Below, in pieces: positions 23,218-34,789 of a DNA stretch of 64,000 nucleotides (positions within the stretch are counted from its first letter, which is position 1; each line of letters opens with the position of its first letter). The stretch lies in assembly GCA_036250195.1 (NCBI GenBank), contig JAVHZZ010000002.1:369708124-369772123 (forward strand), read 5' to 3'. The position numbers and the translations under genes were made by a program. The notes under the pieces are model-generated. The model was given only the letters and a program-made list of their open reading frames with translations. It was not told the origin of the DNA and did not search any database. This stretch comes from Mixophyes australis (taxonomy: Eukaryota; Chordata; Amphibia; Anura; Limnodynastidae).

Positions 23218-23600
23218 TAAGCTGGGTACACACTACACTGTTTTCGTCCAATAATCGGCTCAAACAGCCGACATACGACCGCTCGTTCAAAAGTCGGGTC
23301 AGTGTGTGCAGTGACACGATGGACGAAAGTCTGCCCAAATGGACGATTATCGCCTCATTTGGTTGGTCGTACCATTTAATATTTTCGTTCCAATCTCATT
23401 TCCGCTGTGTAGTGTGTATAAACTTCCGACCGATCCACAACAGTACGAAATTATAGTCATTGCTCACGACAACATGGCTGTAAAAAGTCGCAAAAAGGGA
23501 CGTCCGCTCTTCCCTTTATCGTCCTAAACAAGGCTAGTGTGCATGCAGTCCATGGACCGAGCGATCGGAACATCGATTGCATGTAAAATTGCTCGGCATA
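23218..23600 (-). mobile_element. Deletion derivative of the 49.6-kb transposon
   Basis: Its left part (AAGCTGGGTACACACTACAC, CCAATAATCGGCTCAAAC, CGACATACGACCGCTCG, GCCCAAATGGACGATTATCG) is the reverse complement of the right end of the element at 49597-51972. Its right part (AACATGGCTGTAAAAAGTCG, TGCAGTCCATGGACCGAGCG) is the reverse complement of that element's left end. The whole coding middle is missing. The far right terminus is lost after GGCATAAAAAACT. Confidence 0.85.
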
Positions 23601-24223
23601 AAAAACTAAAAATTCATGAGACTGACATGAAATACTTCCATTTATACTGAACAGAAAATATTTTAACATGTGGTCTCATATGTTAAGATTTTTTAATGTA
23701 TTGTTATAAGCAAATAGTTTGAGTTGGAAAAAGTGCAGGTTAACATCTAGGAAGTGCATTAACCTTTCAAATACCAACCTCCTCTGGTAATGTGGAATTT
23801 TTCCACTAAAAAATAGAATGAAAAAGTCAACACTTGTTTCTAAAATATGTCCAAAAATATACCCAGTTACACACTGTAATATCAGAGTAAAATGTTTTGC
23901 TGAAACAGTCAAATACAAACATTCTACAGCCTTATCCTGTGCATGTATGTAATGTAAAACGTGATTGGCAGCTGTCATTTTGCTTACATAGCCGGGATGA
24001 AATTGAAGTGAAAAGAAAGCTGCTGAAAGCCTCCATAAAGTGGCAGACTACAATAGGGCCATTCGTAGGCAGGAGCCAAAACAAGCCCAGAGCTTCTGCA
24101 ATCAGACACTTTGACACAAATATGATCTTGAAAAGTGGTTTAAAGTGAGGTGCTTGCCTTTTATTCCAATGAACACACTTTAAGTTAGTTGTTAAGTCAA
24201 ATTAATATGTATGTAACATACGC
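23601..24223. other. No gene recognised
   Basis: Short frames on both strands without support. Confidence 0.45.
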
Positions 24224-24655
24224 CTCTCCTTCGCCCTGATCACCTCTTCCCACTCCAGAATCCAAGACCCCCCCTTCTCTGGAACAACCTCCCTCGCTCC
24301 ATCCGTCTCTCTCCCAATCTGTGCTCCTTCAAACGGGTACTTAAAACTCACCTGTTCCTCAAAGCCTACCAACCTTCCACCTAACCCCCTCATCTCCTCC
24401 GCCTGTTCTCCCCTCCCTGCCCCCCTGTTTTCTCCCCACTTACCTCAACTGGCTCCCTTTGTGCCTGAGTTCTGTCTACCCTCCCTTAGGATGTAAGCTC
24501 ATTTGAGCAGGGCCCTCTTCCCTACTGTGTCCATAACTGGTATATTTTGTTTACTGTTTGTAATGTTTCTCCCTGTTTAGTCTACTGTATGTGCTGTGTA
24601 CGGCGCTACGGAACTCTTGTGGTGTCTAACAAGTAAACGATAATAATAATAATAT
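24224..24655 (+). mobile_element. L2-clade LINE 3' end: ORF2 C-terminus and tail
   Basis: Plus-strand reading gives 'WNNLPRSIRLSPNLCSFK' then 'RVLKTHLFLKAYQPST' and stop. This is the usual last block of L2-type ORF2 proteins (LWN.LP..IR..P.L..FK..LKTHLF). The 3' UTR has GGATGTAAGCTCATTTGAGC and TGTACGGCGCTACGGAACTC and ends in (AAT)n. It is a 5'-truncated copy. The homologous end at 59.68 kb differs by only a few residues. Confidence 0.85.
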
Positions 24656-25435
24656 GGTCCAGCAAAGAACTATATTTTATTTGGTGATCGGCTATGATAA
24701 AAGCATGTGGACCAGGGAACCAGGGCTTGAGTATCACCCAGTGCCAACAATTCCTTATTTAAATTCACCAATGCCTGCACAGACTACAAAGTCACACGCT
24801 CCATACAGACTATGAGCCACACCCACCATCTGTCACATGACTAGTCTGTAGCACTTGTTGAATGGGAGTGCTGCATACATGGGTAAAAAGATACAGACTA
24901 TCCTATTAAGGATATTACTACTGTTTGGATATTTTACACCGTGTTCTCTAAACAATTTATCTTTCCCAGCTCTGAATGACTTATTCCTTATTCCTCCTTA
25001 TTACTTATTTCCACACATAAATCTAATTGCAAACAAAAGGTCATACAAAATACGGTATCTTATTTGTTTTAAAAAAATTCAGAGGCTATGAAAAGCATTC
25101 CTCCCTCATTTCTCACATTTAACTTTGTTACATCATAGAAAAGTGGATTATTCAGGAATTCTTACCACTCACTGATCAGCACACAATACTGTAATGTTAA
25201 ATAAAAACAACTGCAAAAGCTTTCTCAATTATTTACAAATATAAAACAATTTGTGAAGGTACACCGAAACACTCTGGTGCCATCGTTTTCAGAGGACACA
25301 ATATTCATTCACCTATGTACACTTAAAGTGGTTCCATTCTTTTACAAAGAACTACAAACCTACATGTACCACAGCTTAGTGCATTTGCAAACAAGTGCTT
25401 CATCATAATAAATAAAGGGAAAAGCAATAAGACAT
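24656..25435. other. No gene recognised
   Basis: AT-rich DNA. Its last part may contain the untranslated left end of the Tc1 remnant that follows, but no terminal repeat was found. Confidence 0.4.
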
Positions 25436-25439
25436 CAAA

Positions 25440-26300
25440 GACTTTCCCCCAAAGCAAGGTCAAGCCCAGCAAAAGAGAGGAAGAGAGTATATGGCACAAC
25501 CAAGGGCACTGGTTGGGGAGACCACCAAGGGTAAAGATAGGAGAAACTCTCCATGGGACAACAGCCCGGGCACTTCACCAATCTCATCTTTGCGAGTGGG
25601 TGGGAAAAAGAATTGTTGAAAACACGTTTCCCATGAAATATAAATATTGAACATGTTGGCCTAACACTAGGCGCTGTGTTTGGAGAAAGTTTAACACTGC
25701 AGGTCATTTCAAGAACACGCTACTGTGAAGCATGGTGGCAGAAGCATAATGATATGGGGTGCCTCTATGGTTCAGGAAAACAGGGGGCAAAACTGTCAGA
25801 GGAGGGCATAGTCCTGTGATGGGCAACAGGCGGCCCTCCGTGCGTTCACCTGAGGCCCACAGTCCTTCCTGCTTCATTGACAGATTTGTTTGCTAAAGCC
25901 TGTAACACTGGTTTAAATGGCTGCTGATATGTTATCACATACAGCTGTTTCTTTAATTAAATGTATTGTTGTAACTTATTACTGAGATGAAGGGTAATGT
26001 GTGGCCCATCTGAAGGTTAGAGGGCTGCCCGTGCAGCCACTGAAGTATCTCAGGTTGCCTGTCAGTGGTATAGACAAACCCACTGTATTCTACAATAGAC
26101 CTAGGACTTGGCAGAACATTTATCTTCAAGACAATGACCAAGAGCACACAGCCAAAGCCACGCTGGAATGGCTTAAACACAAGAAGATAAAGAAGACAGA
26201 AATGTAATGGAGTGACCCAGTTAAAGCCCAGACAGTAATATTTGGAATGGTTTGATAATTGCTGCTCACAAACAGTCCCCATCAAATTGGATACAATTTA
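25440..26300 (+). pseudogene. Tc1/mariner transposase remnant
   Basis: Recognisable pieces of a Tc1-type DDE transposase occur in order on the plus strand but in broken frames. 'KARSSPAKE' lies near 25450, 'LHGTTARALH' near 25550, 'TVKHGGRSIMIWGA' near 25720 (compare VKHGGGS.M.WGCF), and 'LQDNDQEHTAKATLEWLKHK' near 26126 (compare QQDNDPKHTA, around the second catalytic Asp). A decayed WPSQSPDLNPIE-like block (WSDPVKAQT) and 'GMV**LLLTNSPHQIG'-like residues near 26240 follow. The internal spacing is shorter than in an intact gene, so there is a deletion between about 25800 and 26030. Stops and frameshifts show it is dead. Terminal repeats were not found. Confidence 0.85.
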
Positions 26301-27772
26301 CAAATATTGTCTCTATTTGTTGATCCATTGTAATCCAAGGTGGGTGGGTTAAATAATAAAAAAAAAGCGACAACCATACCCACTGGCATAGCTGCCACTA
26401 AATGAACAAAGGAGGTGCTTTGAACCCAAATCAATAGAGACTAATCAAACCTCTGTTGAAGTGGTGGAACAAAAAAAAGAACAAAATACCCACAATTAAC
26501 TTGATTGAAGAATAAAACGGTTATTTACTAGATTATGAATTCACATTTTTTGCTGGCAAACAATGGTTATTTTGAACAAAATCAATCTTTACTAGATCCC
26601 TTTCCCCGTACATCATTTAAACTTCAGAACCCGTTGTTCATTTTCAAATGAATAATATATTTCCCTTTTAATTACTTTACTCTTGGCTACAAGTTAAGTA
26701 CATTTTATTAAAATAGAAAGGTTATGAAATTAGGTACTTGCGCAAAATAATATTAAAATATAATTAATTCATTTTTGTTGGCAGTAATATATAGTATTAC
26801 TGGTTTCCAATCAACTTATTTTATATCACTGTTTTACAATTAAAAACTGTTAACAATGTGTTGGCTATATTGACGGTAGAATACTTTTATTTAATATGTA
26901 AAGAAAAAAAAAAGTAAAAAAAAACAACAAAAACATCTTAATAGCTCAAAAGTATATTCTGAAAGCTTACACGGTGCAGCAGATTATGCTAAAAGTAGTT
27001 GTTGACAAGCTGGACTATTTTAGAAACAAACGTTCTTATTAGTTGGTAAGAGTTTTCTGGTTTAGCATGTCATGTTTAAATACTGAAACTGCAGGAAATG
27101 TAATATCAGATGGTATTTCATATTCAAAACATGGATTAAATTGGGTTTTCTACCTTCAGATGACTCGGTTATATGATTGTGCATTTCTTTCTTTAACCCT
27201 TAGTAAACATATATTACGCCAAAACAACAACTAGACATCTCAGTTAAAAAAGCTCATATTATAATTTATTTATTTTTGTATTCAATCTTACTCATAGCAA
27301 ATTTAACAGTTTGATTCCAATTAGCTCAGAGATCTATTTAATATGGCATATAATCATGTTGTATCAGACCTCTGTTATAGGAAGGGCAAATGGGAATCCT
27401 GTTTTCCCCCAGGAGGGGTACTTGAGTGGGTGAGAGTGGAGGGGTGCTGTGGAGTTGGGGTAAGGTTTGAGGAGGTCACTGTGCCAAACTCCTACTCTTA
27501 TTATAAAACAAATATGAACAACTGGCAATGAGAAGAATACAGTCTGCAATCAGCATCTGACTTGGTCACAATAAATTACTGTGTGTTGCACTTTAATGAG
27601 CCAGGAACTGCTGGAGGGTATTCACCTTGGAACAGTAAAATGTCACAGAGATTGACTATATTAACCAACAGAGAATGCAGGGAGTAGCCATGATTTAGCA
27701 ACACTCAGAATGGAGATTGGCGAGACTTTAGCACTAACACTTTCTCAACGTTAACCTAAAGATACTAATATA
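26301..27772. other. No gene or repeat recognised
   Basis: Very AT-rich, with several A-runs around 26900-26930. Only chance frames. Confidence 0.45.
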
Positions 27773-28093
27773 TCATCATCATCACCATTTATTTATATAG
27801 CGCCACTAATTCCGCAGTGCTGTACAGAGAACTCACTCACATCAGTCCCTGCCCCATTGGAGCTTACAGTCTAAAATCCCTAACATACTCACACAGACAC
27901 ACACACACAGACTATGGTCAATTTGTTAGCAGCCAATTAACCTGCCAGTATGTTTTTGGAGTGTGGGAGGAAACCCACGCAAATACGGGAAGAACATACA
28001 AACTCCACACAGATAAGACCATGGTCGGGAATTGAACTTATGGCCCCAGTGCTGTGAGGCAGAAGTGCTAACCACTTAGTCACTGTGCTGCCC
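27773..28093 (-). mobile_element. V-SINE-like SINE, full length
   Basis: On the plus strand it reads from (ATC)n through ATAGCGCCACTAATTCCGCA, TCAGTCCCTGCCCCATTGGA, an (AC)n-rich segment, ACAAACTCCACACAGATAAG and CACTGTGCTGCCC, so it is a complete minus-strand copy. Confidence 0.85.
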
Positions 28094-28347
28094 CACAATG
28101 TATGTAGATGAACCGTGCCAAATCATTCTGCTGCCCGATAAAGCAACTGAAATGGCACCTTATAGAAACTACCATAAACATCTGAATTAATTATCGCCAC
28201 TTTACAGACAAATATTGTCAATTTTAAGCATTATTAGACCTAACAACTGGTAAATACAACCAATTGTATGTAAAACGCACTGGTCTGACATATCTTGGGC
28301 TTAGTAGAGGGAGATAGCTTTACTGAGTGAAGTTATAAACCGATTTA

Positions 28348-28757
28348 GGCTGGGTACACTACAGGTTTGTCAGCTGATTATCTTGCCAATCACACGATAA
28401 ACGACTGTTTGGCCCAATATCTCATTAGTGTCAACACTCCAACGATGAATGATTATTGTTCCAAAGTACATCGTATTGTTTCACTGGACTAAAAATGTTG
28501 TTCAATGATGAAACAATGTCGTTCCAATTCTGCAGTGTGTATGCGCTCACTACCGGCAGAGCAGAGTTACGGTCTTTTCAGCCGAAGCTTATGACAGATG
28601 AACAGCACAGATCTAAAGGTAACTCGTGTACAATGTGTATAGAGTGTACACAGGAATCGGCATGCAGATTGGGGCTTTATTTATTTTTGTTTCAGTCGTT
28701 GGTAAAATCGTTAACGATGACGCATCAAGAGAAGTTTTCTACAGTGTGTATCCACCC
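28348..28757 (+). mobile_element. Harbinger-like MITE with TTA target duplication
   Basis: Left terminus GGCTGGGTACACTACAGG and right terminus CTACAGTGTGTATCCACCC, flanked on both sides by TTA (28345-28347 and 28758-28760). A 3-bp TTA/TAA duplication is the signature of PIF/Harbinger insertion. The internal sequence matches the copies at 11.05 and 42.17 kb. Confidence 0.85.
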
Positions 28758-28760
28758 TTA

Positions 28761-29314
28761 GATTGGATGTAAATCTATCCGCAATGATCTTCTGATCCAA
28801 TAATTCATCAAATACTGCTAAAATATCATGCTAGTAATTTGTTAGGGATGCTGCCTTTTTAAATATGTACGCAATCGTACATATGCGTTCAGTCCCATCA
28901 ATGGTTCTTAATCATTTTACCAGGCTGAGTTTCTTGCAAGCAGCAACACCTAGAATTTCTGGGGGTTGTGTCTTTACCATAGTGTTTTGGTGCCTCTCCA
29001 TTACATGTATGTGCACTTCAATATTCAGGTGCCTATAATTTGGAGGATCTCACAACTGTATCTTAATCATTTTGGTTGTTCTGTTTTATGAAGAGTGTAT
29101 TCCCCTTGTAGAACTTGTTTATAAGAGTGCTGGGATATGCAGCTTACTTATGTAGGTGGGTCAAGCTTCACAATTAATGCAATTTGCTGTTTAACCACTT
29201 TTTATTACACACACTATTCTCTGTCTTTATTTCTCTTATTTTCAACTGCCTCTATGTATGCAATGTTCTCATTGTGCTTCTCATCACAGCAGTGCCTACC
29301 TGCTCCTAATGTCA
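28761..29314. other. No gene recognised
   Basis: AT-rich DNA leading into the minisatellite. Confidence 0.45.
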
Positions 29315-29757
29315 GTAGAGCGCATCGGTACCACATCGGTAGAGCGCATCGGTACCACATCGGTAGAGCGCATCGGTACCACATCGGTAGAGCGCATCGG
29401 TACCACATCGGTAGAGCGCATTGGTAGAGCGCATCGTTTCCACATCGGTAGAGCGCATCGGTACAGAGCATCGGTACCACATCGGTACAGAGCATCAGTA
29501 CCACATCATCATCATTTATTTATATAGCGCCACTAATTCCGCAGTGCTGTACAGAAAACCCATTCACATCAGTCCTTGCCCCACTGGAGCTTACAGTCTA
29601 AATTCCCTAATATAGACACACACTCCCACACAGACAGAAAGTGAGACAGACAGACAGGGAGAGACTAGTGTCAATTTTGATAGCAGCCAATTAACCTACC
29701 TGTATGTTTTTGGTACAGCGCATCAGTACCACATCGGTACAGCGCATCAGTACCACA
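29315..29757 (+). repeat. 24-bp minisatellite, split by a SINE
   Basis: Unit GTAGAGCGCATCGGTACCAC + ATCG repeats about four times exactly, then in shortened and variant forms (GTACAGAGCATCGGTACCAC). It resumes after the SINE with GTACAGCGCATCAGTACCAC. Because 24 is a multiple of three, both strands show open repetitive frames that are not genes. A 14-bp near-identical sequence, ACCTGCTCCTARTG, borders the array on both sides (29298-29311 and 29757-29770). Confidence 0.9.
29505..29712 (-). mobile_element. V-SINE-like SINE, truncated, inside the minisatellite
   Basis: Runs from (ATC)n and ATAGCGCCACTAATTCCGCA to CCTACCTGTATGTTTTTGG, so on its own strand it is cut off within the core. The minisatellite reads across the junctions as CCACATC|GGTACAG, so the SINE clearly landed in the array. 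Confidence 0.9.
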
Positions 29758-30299
29758 CCTGCTCCTAGTGCACCACTGGACATTGCTTAGTTATATCTGT
29801 AGTGTCCACACGCACTCATGTATATCATAGCAAAACGTCCATGTGCAGTCTTTGTGCATGGGTCATCGGAAGGTTTGGGTCCCCTATTTCTGCAGTTTCT
29901 GTGATTTCACAGAGGAAGAAGGCTTCTCTCTCTCTGTCCCCTCTGCTTACTCTGTGCATTGTCTGAGCCCTACAACAGCTTGTGCTGTTAGTGCGGCACC
30001 CTCCAGCACTTTCATGTAGGATTTTGACGCTCCGGTGATTCTGAATCATACTTAGTAACTTGTTTTGTTTTACATATTTTTTTAACATGTGAAATCAGGA
30101 TAAGGGTAAATTAAGATCACACACTTTCCAAGAGGTGATTAAGATCACTTTAAGAGATAAATGTTCTTTAATGGACTTTATTTACAAAAATATCACTATT
30201 GTATAAGTTGTTGTTTTTTCATAAGCGCATATTTGCATTATATTTGTATATTTAGTTGTAGATTCTCCCCTCTGGGATCTCTAGGTCAGGTGGAGAGTG
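29758..30299. other. No gene recognised
   Basis: Short frames only. Confidence 0.45.
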
Positions 30300-30379
30300 T
30301 GGGGCTGGTTTCCACTGCGTCACCATAGCCTTCCCCCTGTTGTGATTTGCAGCATTGCACTGCGGGAACAGGCCCTACA

Positions 30380-30472
30380 TCCGTCCAGGATCCAGGAGGG
30401 TGTCTGCTTCTCTGGAAGGACTCCCCGAAATTTGTGAGTCTCCCAGACATTGCGGGAGAGTGGGCAAGTATG
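30380..30472 (-). mobile_element. Fragment of the CATACTTGCC hAT-like MITE
   Basis: On the minus strand it reads CATACTTGCCCACTCTCCCG then CAATGTCTGGGAGACTCAC, matching the left end of the copies at 45.37 and 60.83 kb. The other end is absent. Confidence 0.65.
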
Positions 30473-31630
30473 TTTTTAATGTCTTGGCTGAGGTCTAAGA
30501 GTAGTATACCATCGGTGCGCAATGTCTATTGATATCGTCTTGGAACATGCAGTTCTGTGCAATCCGCTTTAGCAGGGTATATTGACATCTGATTTTTCAT
30601 GTATTTTCTAGAACAACTTGAGCGGTATCAGACATATTTTGTAAGGGATTTAAAATATAGACATTAATGTGTCTGGTTTCCCTTCACCTACAACAGGCAG
30701 CTTTGCACTAGCGCACCATGACCTGGGTATCAAAACCGTCACTCCTCACTCTATCTATACACTGTAAGTCTATTTGTCTGCATCACCAGCTGCCACAGTT
30801 CCTTCCATCTTGCCCGGTCCTCTGAGAGGTTTCCAGTGTTTGGGCCCAGTGAAGCAATGTATTTACCATGTGCTGCCATGCCTCCTGTGATATTGTGTGG
30901 ACAACCGCACCCCTCCGCTATGGTTTTGTGAATTCTCAGTTTGTCTTTCTGCACTGAAAACTATTTATTCTATCTACATTACATTAGTGCTTTGTCAGAT
31001 ATCCATAGTACAGTAAGAACTGACAAAATGGAAGTATATACGTAGTGTACCGAACAGCGGACAATCAGTGTTAATGTACAGGGGACGTCCTTTACAGCCA
31101 GTCATACTTGGATTTGAGATATGCATTGCAATTGTTCAACGCGTCCATCCTAATTCCAACCCAGCCTCGAGCAATGGATGGTCCCAGCGCCTCCTCCTCT
31201 CCATCAACCCTCCTGCAGAGTAAGAAAAGTACCCCCAAATATTTTATTACTCACAGAGGGATACTTAAAGAGGAAGGAAACCCCACCTCTTGTATTTTGT
31301 GACCGATTACGGAACACGGTAATATTTTGGATTTTAGCTCTTCTGCTGCAGTATACACAAACTTCAGGTTTTCTCGCTTACATTAGAACATATGGTGAAA
31401 AGTAGCAACTACTAATGTTTTCAGAGTAATCTTTAGCAGACTAAAATGCTATATCCGATATCTAATCCTCACACACAAGTCACGAGCTGACAGCATTCAC
31501 AACTCGTTTTTTAACTCAATAGACGTTTGGCTGCAGAAAGATCAATGGTTTAGAGTTACAGCCGTATATAATGGTAGAGGCTGGGAGAGAATATACAACA
31601 CATTGAGAGAGCAACTATTTTGTCATTTCA
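30473..31630. other. No gene recognised
   Basis: Open frames near 30751 (minus) and 31108 (plus) have no recognisable domain or splice context. Confidence 0.45.
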
Positions 31631-31639
31631 CATTATTAA

Positions 31640-31960
31640 AACCCATCAAGCTAATATTTTAGCCCTGGGATAACCACAGGCAAGTCAATTTTTGGAAGTA
31701 ATTATCGCTGCTATGTGCAATAAAAGTTAATTGGACATAATTGAACTGAAGCTCTAATTTGAATGAAACAGTCACTGGCAAGGAGCCTTCTCTTGCCTAT
31801 GAAACTGCTCCTGATAATTTGCGGACAAACAAGAGCTGACTCTTGCGGTTAAATCTGCCACATGACAGCATGCAGCTTAGCTAATTCCCAGCTCTGCATG
31901 CCAAGACATAAGAGCTTAGATGACTATTTCCCTGAGACAAATAAAAAACACATGAGCAGA
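31640..31960. promoter_or_regulatory. Candidate conserved non-coding element
   Basis: Repeat-free sequence rich in homeodomain-type cores, for example CAATAAAAGTTAATTGGACA and GACATAATTGAACTGAAGCT, followed by AGCTTAGCTAATTCCCAGC. The texture resembles vertebrate developmental enhancers. Without alignment this is only a suggestion. Confidence 0.3.
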
Positions 31961-32097
31961 CATAACAACCCAAGAGATCATGAACTGCCAGTTTCAGCAT
32001 AATCACTTATCATACAAAAGAGGAATTCATAAAAGTGACAGCATTAAACATTTCTAGAAAAACTATATCCTGGCTTCTCTGTAGACAAGGACAAGAA

Positions 32098-32165
32098 TAA
32101 GCAACCTGTAGCGCTCCAGCTGTTGTGGAACCACAAGTCCCAGAATTCCCTACCAGCCTCTGGAC
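32098..32165 (+). repeat. 'CAGCTGTTGTGGAAC..AAGTCCCAG' repeat
   Basis: GCAACCTGTAGCGCTCCAGC and TGTTGTGGAACCACAAGTCC match a short dispersed repeat also seen at 32326-32385 (CACTAGAAGTCCCAGCATGC) and 42028-42120. Similar 'ACTACAAGTCCCAGCATGC' repeats are common in vertebrate genomes. Confidence 0.55.
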
Positions 32166-32325
32166 AAACGCATAGATACAGCAAACCCAGAGTTCATGAA
32201 CCATGAACTGCCAATGTCAGCATAACCACTAAGCATACAATAGAGAAACATGTAAACGTGACAGCACTCCCGTTGCCTGGAAAACATGTTATCCCAACTG
32301 CCCTATAGCCTAGAATAGTTAGGCA

Positions 32326-32385
32326 GCATGAGGCTTTCCAGTGGTTGGGGCACTAGAAGTCCCAGCATGCCCTGCCAAAGCATAT
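32326..32385 (+). repeat. 'AAGTCCCAGCATGC' repeat, second fragment
   Basis: CATGAGGCTTTCCAGTGGTT then GCACTAGAAGTCCCAGCATGC. The two copies 160 bp apart are followed by similar sequence (ATGAACTGCCARTWTCAGCATAA occurs at about 31979 and 32203), suggesting a local duplication of the segment. Confidence 0.5.
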
Positions 32386-32683
32386 CTACTACCACAACTG
32401 GCCACATGATGACTGTCTGAGCCTAGAAACTTAAGACTTCTTAACAGAAAAAATGAGTGACAGCTAAATGTCAATGGTTGGCAAAAGAACAAAGCTTGTA
32501 AAAATTAAAATTCACCTTACTCTAAGTAGAGACAGGGCCCCATTAAGTAGGGCGCATTAAACATGTATGGTGACGTCATGAAAGTTACCCATTAACAAGC
32601 AGCCGCTCTGAATGTGCATTACAAGAACTCCACTGATTATTGGATATTGCCCTTAATATATTAACTTAATAATCAATTTTTTT

Positions 32684-32917
32684 TGCATGCGTGGGTTTCC
32701 TCTGGGTGCTCCGGTTTCCTCCCACACTCCTAAAACATACTAGTAGGTTAATTGGCTGCTATCAAAATTGACCCTAGTCCCTCTCTCTCTCTGTGAATGT
32801 TAGGGAATTTAGACTGTAAGCTCCAATGGGGCAGGGACTGATGTGAGAGAGTTCTCTGTACAGCGCTGCGGAATCAGTGGCGCTATATAAATAAATGGTG
32901 ATGTGATGATGATGATT
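32684..32917 (+). mobile_element. V-SINE-like SINE, 5'-truncated
   Basis: Begins inside the core (GCATGCGTGGGTTTCCTCTG), runs through AATTTAGACTGTAAGCTCCA and GTGGCGCTATATAAATAAAT and ends in GATG repeats. The tRNA head is missing. Confidence 0.85.
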
Positions 32918-34500
32918 GTACTGTAATATAAATGTGGGTTTAAAACTGACTGTACCCAGAAAGATCCTCAACCCAGTTTACTGTAAAGTGGCACCTGACG
33001 CAGGGGCAATTACGTGATTTGGATGTTTCCACCCACGAATACTTGGTGATGTTTATTCTTTTATTTGATTGTTCTGCGGTTTAATGCTGGTTGTGAGAGA
33101 TTAGCTGTGAGCTAATTAATGGGATAGAACTACTGTAATATATAGAACTAGGTCCATCCATTTAGGTGCTTAATGTACATTTGCTTGGGGGATTGTCCAG
33201 TTGTGAAGTTATTTGTAAGCAGCCCCCTGCCCAGAGACCCTTTTACACATTCATTTTTGCTTGGAAACAGACACAAATGGTTGTGCAAAGAAATCAATCA
33301 TAGCATTCAACAGAACAGTGCGTTGTCATTAGGAAAAGTTGTTTATATGCACAAAAAAAAACAAATAAAACCCTCAAACATGAGACTACCTCCCCTACAC
33401 AGCAGTAAAATAATAATAATAATAATTATTTAGATACACGCATGCTCCTGTTTTGCAGTGATTACTCTAAAACCTTCATCGGTTGAGGTTCTCCGACATG
33501 ATTGGTCAACCCTCCCCCCCTGAACACAAGAAGCATCCCAAAGGCAGCTCCAAAAGAAGTCTAATGTGTGATCGGTACTATCGCTGTGTCTACATCACTT
33601 GTACTGTTTCTATTCTCTTCTAACCATTACTGATCTCACATTATGCTCCAAATTCCCTTTTACTCTGCAGTGGCCAGACAGGGGCATCTAATCTCGTAAT
33701 CTTTGAGTGCTTTATACAGAGGAAAGTATGTGCCCCATCCCCCTCCTTACCAATGTCTTCATAACACATGCCTGAAACTATTGTATTGTGAGATAATTAT
33801 CACACATTAAGAAGACTGATAAGAGGATTCTGATAGGAGGTTAAGGGAAGTACAGGACAGAGACATCGAGAATGGCAGTCTACTAAAAGGTGACTTCTGC
33901 AGACAGACTTCGTAACCCCGTCATGAAAAAACTCTACGATAATTATTATTATAAATTCATCTCTCAATATTTCTATTAGAAAGCTACAAAAGTGAACTGA
34001 ATTGAGAGAGGGCCTTAAAAAGGAAAGGAGAAATTATAAAAAAGAGGTATTAAAAAATAGCGGCTAGTTGAATATTGGGTTGTGCCCCACTGAGTTATAC
34101 CACGGCCCTCTCTTCAGTCCACCAACAATTACATTTGAAATTCCCATTACATAGTTACAGCACTTTCAGAGGTTAGTACATCAGAATGATACAGCAGCAG
34201 CATAACATAGAGGAAACAGGCCCAACTTAATTACAAATCACATCCCTTTTTCCAAAGGGACCATTTTATCCCTGAAAAACTGGCTATATCCTTTATCTCA
34301 TGAAACGCATCTCACGTTTCTGCCGTGAATACTCACCCTTAGTGACCCTTGCATTTTATTACATTTTTGGCAACTATTTCAAATTGTTGTTTCATCAAGA
34401 AAATGTTATGTACTTGTTTGAACCTGCCCAACCCTTTACCAACCTAAAGCTGCAATGGTAGGGGCCATCATTCTGTATGAGCAAGACCTCTAAATCCATC
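32918..34500. other. No gene; short (ATA)n
   Basis: A short (TAA)n at about 33407-33428 and a TTATTATTAT stretch near 33941 are the only simple repeats. Nothing else is recognised. Confidence 0.45.
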
Positions 34501-34504
34501 TCCT

Positions 34505-34605
34505 CAGGGGCAGGCTGGGCTGGAGTGCCAGGTGGCATATACCCCCCGGACCGGTCCCATATTGGGCTACTTTAGGCCTGGTCACTGGGCCAGCTGTATT
34601 TTTTT
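34505..34605 (+). repeat. Possible dispersed repeat, GGGCAGGCTGGGCTGG
   Basis: GC-rich island in AT-rich DNA: GGGGCAGGCTGGGCTGGAGT, CCGGTCCCATATTGGGCTAC and GGGCCAGCTG. The texture is that of a transposon end, but no partner terminus or second copy is present in the window. Confidence 0.3.
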
Positions 34606-34789
34606 CCTTTCAAAAAGGCTTCTGAGTCAAGTCTTGCCCCTCGAGCTGAAATCTGCCAGCCCTCCCCTGCATCTCCTTCCTCTCAATTGAAGAGAAAGCC
34701 ATTTAAAAAGTGAGCAGGAAGAGATGAGACTGATAAAAAGATAAATAGCATAAGTATTAATAGAGAGTGACAGGTGTCAGTCACAGAAT

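Noticed and set aside
29315..29504. CRISPR-like array or repeat protein
   Set aside because: The units are directly adjacent with no unique spacers, and the genome is eukaryotic. The open frames arise from the 24-bp period.
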